From: an uncultured Latescibacterota bacterium
Lineage (GTDB): Bacteria; Latescibacterota; UBA2968
Direction: 5' to 3'
NCBI GenBank assembly: GCA_951812755.1
Contig: OX638329.1
Coordinates: forward strand, 4,472,522 to 4,536,521
DNA: 64,000 nucleotides
Part shown: one piece after another, positions 1 to 7,054 of the stretch
Numbering within the stretch: position 1 is the stretch's first letter
Layout: every line of letters begins with the position of its first letter
Program-made: the position numbers and the translations under genes
Notes under the pieces: model-generated
Databases searched by the model: none
What the model was told of the DNA's origin: nothing
Seen by the model: the letters and a program-made list of their open reading frames with translations, nothing else

Positions 1-20
1 AAACCTGCTCCCATAAAAAA

Positions 21-1805
21 TTAAAACAACGACAATCTCATTTGTCCTGTAGTCTCGCCACTTTCCCCGCCAACGAACATCTCGTCATCCTCATCGGATA
101 AAGTGGCGTTTACACGCGCTCGAATATCTGCGATCTCCTGCATATTGAGTACATCTTCACCAAGTGCCTGAAGCTGATTAAAAGATGTATTGCGAATTGC
201 GCGTTTGACCTCGGGCAATGCCGAAGGCGTCATCGACAGCTTATCAACCCCCAGGCCCAACAACAACAATCCAGAATGCGGATCTCCCGCCATCTCGCCG
301 CAAACAGTCACCGGTATATTTTGTGCTTGCGCGGCATCGACCACGCACTTGATCAATCGCAAGACCGCAGGGTGAAACGGATCGAATAAATACGAGACGA
401 GATCATTGCCGCGATCAACTGCAAGCGTGTATTGGATCAGATCATTGGTGCCAATACTAAAAAAATCGACTTCCCGCGCCAATTGATCGGCTATTAGCGC
501 AGCAGAAGGGACTTCGATCATGACCCCAACAGGACACTGAAGGTCAAAAGGCACACCTTCTCGCGTCAATTCTTCGCGCACATCATCGAGCACGGCAAGA
601 GCCTCGCGCAATTCGTCAATTCCCGAAATCAGGGGCAACATCAACTTCACATTGCCAACAGCACTCGCTTTTAAGATCGCCCGAAGCTGTACTTTAAAAA
701 GATCGCGGTGCCTCAGCGTCAGCCGAATGGATCGCAACCCCAAAAAGGGATTCATTTCTGTCTGTGTATTGAGTACATGCGACATTTTATCGCCCCCCAG
801 GTCCAGGGTGCGAATCACGAGAGGATGCGGCGCAATGCGCCTGGCCATTTGCGAATAAGCGGCAACCTGCGAGGCCTCATCGGGCAAAATATCGCTGGAG
901 AGATAGAGATATTCCGTGCGGTACAACCCGACGCCTTCAGCACCGTAGTCCATCGCAGAATGCACCTCGCTGGGCAATTCTACATTGGCCTGTAACGCGA
1001 CGCGGACACCGTCCTCAGTCTGGGAGGGCAAATCTCGGGAATCGACCAACCCGGCCTTTCGCTTTCTCAATCTTTCGGCCAGACCCTGATACTGTGCGAG
1101 TGTTTCACTATCCGGGTTGAGAATAAAATTCCCGCGATGACCATCTACTATCGCCACATCGCCAATACGCGCATCTGATAGCGCATTGGCAACGCTGACA
1201 ACAGCGGGAATCTCTAACCCGCGCGCCAGAATAATCGCGTGAGACGTGGGGCCACCGACCTCTGTCACAAGCCCCAAAACCCGATCGGGTTGCAGGTGCG
1301 CCATATCGTCGGGCATTAAATCGCGTGCAACGACAATCGCTTTGTCGGGCAATCGATCTAACCCTGCCTTTTCCCAATTCCCCAATTTGGCTAATACCCG
1401 CTTTGCAATGCCCAATAAATCAGCACCGCGTTCTCTCAAATAATCATCTTGAAACGCTTCAAATTGACGACGCAAATTCTGGAAGGTCGTCCAAAAAGCG
1501 TATTCGGCATTATATTTTTCTATATGTGGATATGTAAGCTCGAGAAGCATGGGATCTTGCAATATGAGCAAATGTGCGTCGAATATCTGCGCGTGTTCTT
1601 TGCCCAGTATATCCTCGACATGCGCCCGCGTGGCCGCGAAATCCTCGGACACGGCTCTGATTGCCTCTTGCAATCTCGCTTTCTCTACGGGAATATCGCT
1701 GGGATCTATCCGGCGTTGATCCACGGGAAACTCTTCTGGATCGTATAAATACACCGGTGCAATTGCAATACCCGGAGACGCCTGTATGCCTTTGAGATAT
1801 TTCAT
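21..1805 (-). CDS. ptsI: Phosphoenolpyruvate-protein phosphotransferase (PTS enzyme I)
   Basis: Cytoplasmic enzyme I of the phosphotransferase system: it takes phosphate from PEP and passes it to HPr. The 594-residue length is normal for the family. The phospho-acceptor motif GGPTSHAIILARG puts the active histidine at residue 189, as in E. coli. The C-terminal PEP-binding TIM barrel is seen in RTLDLGGDK, in the IEVPSAALIAD stretch and in the CGEMAGD motif with the catalytic cysteine. It lies 3 bases downstream of ptsH and is co-transcribed with it. No enzyme II gene lies in the window, so the phosphate could serve regulation rather than sugar uptake (inference). Confidence 0.97.
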   Translation of the reverse strand: MKYLKGIQASPGIAIAPVYLYDPEEFPVDQRRIDPSDIPVEKARLQEAIRAVSEDFAATRAHVEDILGKEHAQIFDAHLLILQDPMLLELTYPHIEKYNAEYAFWTTFQNLRRQFEAFQDDYLRERGADLLGIAKRVLAKLGNWEKAGLDRLPDKAIVVARDLMPDDMAHLQPDRVLGLVTEVGGPTSHAIILARGLEIPAVVSVANALSDARIGDVAIVDGHRGNFILNPDSETLAQYQGLAERLRKRKAGLVDSRDLPSQTEDGVRVALQANVELPSEVHSAMDYGAEGVGLYRTEYLYLSSDILPDEASQVAAYSQMARRIAPHPLVIRTLDLGGDKMSHVLNTQTEMNPFLGLRSIRLTLRHRDLFKVQLRAILKASAVGNVKLMLPLISGIDELREALAVLDDVREELTREGVPFDLQCPVGVMIEVPSAALIADQLAREVDFFSIGTNDLIQYTLAVDRGNDLVSYLFDPFHPAVLRLIKCVVDAAQAQNIPVTVCGEMAGDPHSGLLLLGLGVDKLSMTPSALPEVKRAIRNTSFNQLQALGEDVLNMQEIADIRARVNATLSDEDDEMFVGGESGETTGQMRLSLF

Positions 1806-1808
1806 AGC

Positions 1809-2069
1809 TCAGTCAAATTTTAATTCAATCATTGCGACGATATGATCCAGTGCGGTGCAGGCATCTTTACCTTCAACTCGCACCGTGATCACAGACCCCA
1901 CTTCCGCAGCCAACATCATCACACCCATAATGCTCTTGCCATTAATTGCCAGACCATCTTTTTCCAGTGTAATTTCAGAAGTAAACTTAGCCGCCGCCTG
2001 TACCAGCAAAGCCGCGGGTCTCGCGTGAATGCCCAGTTTATTTTTTACCGTAGCCCGTTGTTCAAGCAT
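1809..2069 (-). CDS. ptsH: HPr phosphocarrier protein
   Basis: Small cytoplasmic phosphocarrier between enzyme I and its targets. The ATG at 2069 is chosen over an upstream GTG at 2081 because it places the GIHARPA histidine at residue 15 and the KSIMG serine at residue 46, the canonical positions of both phosphorylation sites. A GGGTGA Shine-Dalgarno-like run precedes it. A conserved Ser46 is the residue that HPr kinase modifies in other bacteria; no hprK is present here. It sits between the PfkB kinase and ptsI in one minus-strand unit. Confidence 0.95.
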   Translation of the reverse strand: MLEQRATVKNKLGIHARPAALLVQAAAKFTSEITLEKDGLAINGKSIMGVMMLAAEVGSVITVRVEGKDACTALDHIVAMIELKFD

Positions 2070-2105
2070 CGTGTATATCACCCATAATCAGAAAAATTTT
2101 GAAAT

Positions 2106-2996
2106 TCAACCTTCGGCAATCAGTAGCAAGACCTGTTCTTCTCCGTGAATATGCCCTGCTCCACCGGCCCTGGCACATGTTAGTGCAGCACTTCCGCTGG
2201 CAAATTGCACACTGCGTGTCAGCGTCCATCCCTGCAAATACCCGTAAATAAGGCCAGCTCGAAACGCATCTCCTGCCCCGGTTGTATCGCGCGCAGTGAC
2301 CTGGTATGCGGGCTGTTCAAAACTATTGCCATTTTCCTGGAAAATCTGACATCCCTGTTTTCCTTTGGTAATCACCACGGTTTCTATACCGGCCTTCAAA
2401 AGCCCAACCGCCACATCTGAGGGGAGGCCCATTCTGTGCCGGCGCATAAAACCGTCAGAATTGATCACTACATCACAGAATTTTGCAAGCGGGTGATCGG
2501 GCGTCAGTTCAATTGCAAATACCGTCACATCACATGCCCGCGCAATTTTGGCTGCCCGGATTGCATTTTCTCCTAAAAAGGGATCGACAGACAACAGAGC
2601 AACACCATCGAGATCCGCCTCAGTTAGTGGCCTACTACGCACATCGGGAAAATGTCCACAAATCGTTCGACCACCGTTGACATCAGACAGGATAACGGCG
2701 TGCCCGGTGCGAACGCTGGGATCTATATCGAGCCTGCGGATATCCACGTCAAATTGACGCATGATGCGCAAGAAAAGTGCCCCCCTGCGATCATCTCCTA
2801 TTGCACACCCCATCAACCGCACGTCAACCCCCAACCCGCTTAGAGTCACCGCCGTATTGGTCGCTTCTCCACCAACAAATTCTTCGTCGCGAAACGCGCG
2901 CGTGTGCCCATTGCGCTCGGGAAACCAGGCCACTTGTACGATTTGGTCGATACCCAGTATCCCGTAACACAACACTGTACCAGACGAAATAGACAT
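2106..2996 (-). CDS. PfkB-family carbohydrate kinase
   Basis: Ribokinase/PfkB-fold kinase of about 296 residues that should phosphorylate a sugar or nucleoside with ATP. The C-terminal signature DTTGAGDAFRAGLIYG carries the catalytic aspartate and the anion hole; the N-terminal sugar-binding part contains GGEATNTAVTLSGLG. The start at 2996 is preferred because a longer reading to 3056 would run through a terminator hairpin at 3012-3036. The gene directly precedes ptsH and ptsI, which suggests a sugar-metabolism unit. The substrate cannot be read from sequence. Confidence 0.88.
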   Translation of the reverse strand: MSISSGTVLCYGILGIDQIVQVAWFPERNGHTRAFRDEEFVGGEATNTAVTLSGLGVDVRLMGCAIGDDRRGALFLRIMRQFDVDIRRLDIDPSVRTGHAVILSDVNGGRTICGHFPDVRSRPLTEADLDGVALLSVDPFLGENAIRAAKIARACDVTVFAIELTPDHPLAKFCDVVINSDGFMRRHRMGLPSDVAVGLLKAGIETVVITKGKQGCQIFQENGNSFEQPAYQVTARDTTGAGDAFRAGLIYGYLQGWTLTRSVQFASGSAALTCARAGGAGHIHGEEQVLLLIAEG

Positions 2997-3011
2997 AACA
3001 ATACGCTCACA

Positions 3012-3036
3012 TAAAAAAACCGTCCGCAAAGACGGT
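3012..3036 (-). terminator. Intrinsic terminator after the GGGP synthase gene
   Basis: Read on the minus strand, ACCGTC and GACGGT form a 6-bp stem with a 6-base loop, followed by seven Ts. It separates the alaS-GGGP synthase transcript from the PfkB-HPr-EI unit. Confidence 0.8.
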
Positions 3037-3065
3037 AACGACACCCCAATTGTCAAAAAATGGAC

Positions 3066-3815
3066 TTAGTCGAGATAGTGAATGGCAGAAGCAAACGCGC
3101 CAATCAGCGCGGCATCCCAGCCCGTCTCTTCAAAAATACTCCCAACCACCACAAAAGCTGCGCCCAATGCGACCCGTTTTGCCGCAGCTTTGGGGTCGCG
3201 AATGCCGCCGCCGACAATTATTGGGATCGACACATAACTACAGACTGCCTGTACTATTTCTTCGGGTACCATCAACTCCGGCCCGCTGCCGGCATCCAGG
3301 TACACGCATTGCATACCCAAATACTCAGCGGCAAGAGCGTGCGCCATTGCAATCTCGGGTTTGTCGCGCGGCAAGGGACGCGTGTTGCTCACGTATTCGG
3401 CTGTGGTTAGCTGCCCTGTATCCACAAGCGCGTAACCGGTTGCAATAGCCTCTAAGCCGTGTGCTTTCAAAATTGGCGCGGCCTTGACGTGTTGCCCAAT
3501 CAACAATTCGGGATTGCGTCCACTGATAAGCGATAAAAACATAATCGCATCGGCAGCCGCTGAGATCTGGTTGGTATCGCCGGGAAATATAATCACCGGA
3601 ATATCTACAGCGCTTACGACCTCGCGCACCATGCGGTCAAAATTGGTGGATAACAAAAAACTGCCGCCAATCAAAATGGCGTCTGCCCCCTGTGCTTCGC
3701 AAAGAGAGGCCGTGCGTCCCAAATCTTTTTTATCGAGCCTGTCGGGATCCAGATAGGGCAAAAACCCCGCCCCGCGGCGATTGCGAATAACCACCAACTG
3801 TTCGAATATAGACAT
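3066..3815 (-). CDS. Geranylgeranylglyceryl-phosphate synthase family protein (GGGPS/PcrB)
   Basis: TIM-barrel prenyltransferase that links a polyprenyl diphosphate to sn-glycerol-1-phosphate, the first step of ether lipids in archaea; bacterial members make related prenyl-glycerols. The 249 residues include GGSFLLS in the first half, the substrate-site motif YLDAGSGP near residue 173, and the phosphate-binding VGGGIRDPKAA and VVVGSIFE near the end. It follows alaS by 8 bases, so the two are probably co-transcribed. The length and YLDAGSG motif look like the archaeal/Bacteroidetes-type group rather than the shorter Bacillus PcrB (inference). Chain-length preference is not visible. Confidence 0.9.
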   Translation of the reverse strand: MSIFEQLVVIRNRRGAGFLPYLDPDRLDKKDLGRTASLCEAQGADAILIGGSFLLSTNFDRMVREVVSAVDIPVIIFPGDTNQISAAADAIMFLSLISGRNPELLIGQHVKAAPILKAHGLEAIATGYALVDTGQLTTAEYVSNTRPLPRDKPEIAMAHALAAEYLGMQCVYLDAGSGPELMVPEEIVQAVCSYVSIPIIVGGGIRDPKAAAKRVALGAAFVVVGSIFEETGWDAALIGAFASAIHYLD

Positions 3816-3823
3816 TGAGGCAC

Positions 3824-6433
3824 TTACCCTTCCACCTGTGCCCGAATGATGTCGGGCACGCGCGCCAGAGCTTCTCCGATCTTTTCCGGGAACTTGCCAC
3901 CGGCCTGCGCCAGATGGGGGCGACCACCACCGCCGCCACCCACGATCTGTGCGATGGCTTTGACAACATTGCCAGCCTGCACACCCCGATCGATCAGATC
4001 GTCTGTCACTACCGCGAGAAGCGATGCCTTGCCATTTAAATTCGCACCAATCACGCCAACGCCCCCTGTACCCAGGGCATCGCGCAAACCGTCGCCCATT
4101 GTGCGAAACCCGTCCATATCGGGCGGCGAGACCTCGGCGGCCACAACGCGCAACCCATTTACATTTAGAGCACTGCTCACCAGCATATCCATCTCTGAAC
4201 CGGCCTGCTCTCGTCGCAAGCTCTGCAACTCGCGCTCGAGTTCGCGATTGTGCGCGATCAGGTGCGCAACCTTATCCGACAATTCTGATGTTGGCGCACT
4301 CAGTTGCGACGCGAGATCGGCCAAAATTTTCTTTTGTTCTCTTACAAGGGCTTCTGCCCCCGGTCCAGTAACTGCCTCAATACGCCGCACGCCGGCTGCG
4401 GTACCCGTCTCTTGTGTGAGCTGAAACAGCCCGATTTGCCCGGTGCTTTGCACATGCGTGCCACCGCACAACTCCAGGCTAAAATCCCCCACCTGCACCA
4501 TACGCACCACATCGCCATATTTTTCGCTAAACAACATCATCGCGCCCATTTCCACAGCGCGATCCAATTTTTCAAAAGAAATATCGACAGCCCAATCCCG
4601 CCTGACCGCGTCATTGACAATTCCCACAATATCGTCTAATTGTGTGGGCGTTACACCTTCAAAATGCGTAAAATCAAACCGCAAGCGATCTGGGGCAACC
4701 AGCGAACCGGCCTGATGTACATGATCGCCCAATACCTGCCTCAAAGCGCGATGCATCAGATGCGTAGCTGTGTGATTGCGCGCCGTATTCAAACGGATTT
4801 CAGCATCGACACGCGCATTCACCTCCATCCCTTTCAATTCTTCGGCCTGCCCATCGCACAGGCGACCCTGATGGACAATTGCTTCTCCCGCCTTAAATGT
4901 AGTTTCTACCTCAAAGCGCACACCTTCTCCTACAATTTCTCCCTTATCCCCAACCTGTCCGCCAGATTCGGCATAAAAAGGCGTTATATCCAGATAGAGA
5001 TTCAACATCCCATCCTGCTCGGATTGACCGACAATGCGCGAATCGGATGTAAGTGTTTCGTACCCCACAAATTTCGATTTAGGAATATGTGTAACTTCTA
5101 GTTCACTCACTTGAAAATGAAAAGAAGCCGCCAAACGAGACCTCTCCTGCTGCTCTGCCATTTGCGCTTCAAAGCCCTCCTCATCCACCTCAATACCTTT
5201 TTCGGCGGCCATCAACCGCGTCAAATCAATGGGAAAGCCATAGGTATCGTACAACTGGAAAGCATCTGCCCCGGAAATATGTCCTTTTTTCTGCATTGCC
5301 TCAAAAATTTCCAGTCCGCGATCCAGTGTTTTGCCAAATCCCTCTTCCTCAGACCGAATCACCCGTGTAATATGATCGCTTTTTTCTTTCACCTCGGGAA
5401 AAGCAACACTCATTTCACGGACAACTGTCTCGACCAGTCGAAAAATAAACGGCTCATGCATCCCCAGCGAGCGCCCAAACCGCGCGGCACGGCGCAAAAT
5501 CCGCCGCAAAACATAGCCTCGCCCTTCATTGGACGGCAGTGCCCCATCTGCGATAGCAAAAGCGAGTGTGCGCACATGGTCGGCAATCACGCGTATGGGC
5601 ACCTGATGGTCTTTGTTATAGGGTTTTCGAGTAATCTCACTGATTGCCCCAATAATTGGCAAAAACACATCCGTATCATAAGTAGTTTGTACACCCTGCA
5701 AAATTGAACAAATCCGCTCAAACCCCATCCCCGTATCCACATGCTGATCTGGCAAAGGGTGTAATATGCCATCGGCGTCGCGATTGTACTGAATAAAAAC
5801 CAGATTCCAGATTTCGACATAATCCTCAGAATCTAAATCCGGCACGGCATCTTGTTTCGTCGGGTCATCGCCAAGATAAAAGTGTACTTCGGAACACGGG
5901 CCACAAGGACCTGTACTTCCCATCTCCCAAAAATTATCTTCCTTGCCCAGGCGCAGCACGCGATTGGCGGGCAAATCCGTCACGCGCGTCCAGAGTTTTT
6001 CAGCCTCTACATCGGCCTCCAGACCATCCTTCTCGTCGCCGCCAAACACCGTTGCCCACATGCGATCTTTTGGCAACTGCCACACATCTGTGAGTAACTC
6101 CCAGGCCCATGCTATGGCTTCTTCTTTAAAGTAGTCACCAAAAGACCAGTTGCCCAACATCTCAAAAAATGTGTGATGGTTGGGGCTGAATCCCACTTCT
6201 TCTAGATCGTTGTGTTTGCCTGAAACCCGCAAACACTTCTGCGTATCAACCGCCCGTGAATAGGACCGACGTCCGGTGCCCAAAAACACATCCTTAAACT
6301 GATTCATACCCGCATTGGTAAACAACAGCGTGGGATCGTCTTGCGGCAATAGGGGCGCACTTTGAACCCGTGTGTGGCCTTTAGATTCAAAAAAAGCCTG
6401 AAACTCTTCGCGAATTTGTACAGCAGTCTTCAT
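3824..6433 (-). CDS. alaS: Alanyl-tRNA synthetase
   Basis: Class II synthetase that charges tRNA-Ala. The full 869-residue architecture is present: an N-terminal catalytic domain, starting with the FxxFFxxKGHTxVxSAPLLP region, then the editing domain with zinc ligands HTATHLMH and CGGTH, a coiled coil, and the C-terminal DHH-linked domain ending in a glycine-rich stretch before GRPHLAQAGG. recX lies 6 bases upstream and the GGGP synthase 8 bases downstream. The recA-recX-alaS neighbourhood is common in bacteria. Confidence 0.98.
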   Translation of the reverse strand: MKTAVQIREEFQAFFESKGHTRVQSAPLLPQDDPTLLFTNAGMNQFKDVFLGTGRRSYSRAVDTQKCLRVSGKHNDLEEVGFSPNHHTFFEMLGNWSFGDYFKEEAIAWAWELLTDVWQLPKDRMWATVFGGDEKDGLEADVEAEKLWTRVTDLPANRVLRLGKEDNFWEMGSTGPCGPCSEVHFYLGDDPTKQDAVPDLDSEDYVEIWNLVFIQYNRDADGILHPLPDQHVDTGMGFERICSILQGVQTTYDTDVFLPIIGAISEITRKPYNKDHQVPIRVIADHVRTLAFAIADGALPSNEGRGYVLRRILRRAARFGRSLGMHEPFIFRLVETVVREMSVAFPEVKEKSDHITRVIRSEEEGFGKTLDRGLEIFEAMQKKGHISGADAFQLYDTYGFPIDLTRLMAAEKGIEVDEEGFEAQMAEQQERSRLAASFHFQVSELEVTHIPKSKFVGYETLTSDSRIVGQSEQDGMLNLYLDITPFYAESGGQVGDKGEIVGEGVRFEVETTFKAGEAIVHQGRLCDGQAEELKGMEVNARVDAEIRLNTARNHTATHLMHRALRQVLGDHVHQAGSLVAPDRLRFDFTHFEGVTPTQLDDIVGIVNDAVRRDWAVDISFEKLDRAVEMGAMMLFSEKYGDVVRMVQVGDFSLELCGGTHVQSTGQIGLFQLTQETGTAAGVRRIEAVTGPGAEALVREQKKILADLASQLSAPTSELSDKVAHLIAHNRELERELQSLRREQAGSEMDMLVSSALNVNGLRVVAAEVSPPDMDGFRTMGDGLRDALGTGGVGVIGANLNGKASLLAVVTDDLIDRGVQAGNVVKAIAQIVGGGGGGRPHLAQAGGKFPEKIGEALARVPDIIRAQVEG

Positions 6434-6439
6434 CTTTTT

Positions 6440-6949
6440 TTAACCTTCTTCATTTTCTATTTTAGACCAAACTTTATGAGCGACATCTCGCGCAACCGAA
6501 GCCTCAAATCCCCTGCGCCCTAAAAAACCGTACATCCGTCCGAGAGCTTTCTCACGAGATAATCCCCGGTAGCGATTTGCCCTGCTCATCATCAAATCGA
6601 GTGCGACATCTTCAATATCAACATCTGCCAAAACATCGTCCAAAACGCGATCAATTATCTCAGCCGGAACACCCCGATGCACAAGATCGCGCACAAGTGC
6701 CACCCGTCCAGAAGGCCGCAATCGCAACCGTTGCTCGACAAATTGACGCGCAAACAACACATCATCAATTAAATTGAGACGCTCGAGCATCGAGAGGATC
6801 TGTTCAATTGCGCCTTGCTCATAACCTCGTCCAGCGAGTTTGTCGCAAATCTCTTTTTTTGTATGAGCACGTCTGCTCAGCAAGCGCAAGACATATGCCC
6901 TGGCCTTCTCAACGGCTTCATCGGTCTCAAACAATGTGGGCGATTTCAC
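6440..6949 (-). CDS. recX: RecX family regulatory protein
   Basis: RecX binds RecA filaments and limits recombinase activity. The 169 residues show the three-helix repeats of the family: the N-terminal ALRLLSRRAHTKKEICDKL-like helix, then GYEQGAIEQILSMLERLNLIDD with FARQFVEQRL, and a C-terminal repeat with GRMYGFLGRRGF. It is separated from recA by 3.4 kb containing a surface-protein gene and a repeat element, which is unusual. It is closely coupled to alaS, 6 bases downstream. Confidence 0.92.
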   Translation of the reverse strand: MKSPTLFETDEAVEKARAYVLRLLSRRAHTKKEICDKLAGRGYEQGAIEQILSMLERLNLIDDVLFARQFVEQRLRLRPSGRVALVRDLVHRGVPAEIIDRVLDDVLADVDIEDVALDLMMSRANRYRGLSREKALGRMYGFLGRRGFEASVARDVAHKVWSKIENEEG

Positions 6950-6962
6950 GACAATTTCTCGC

Positions 6963-7013
6963 TAAAAAAGAACAACAGAGCAGGTATTAAAATAGGCAAA
7001 CCCACTCTGTTGT
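6963..7013 (-). terminator. Terminator hairpin after the 987-residue repeat protein
   Basis: ACAACAGAG and CTCTGTTGT form a perfect 9-bp stem with a 24-base loop. On the minus strand it is followed by TTCTTTTTT. It lies between the repeat-protein stop and recX. Confidence 0.65.
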
Positions 7014-7054
7014 CAAAGCCTAAAATGCGATTTCTTTCTCAGGTTCCCCGTGCG

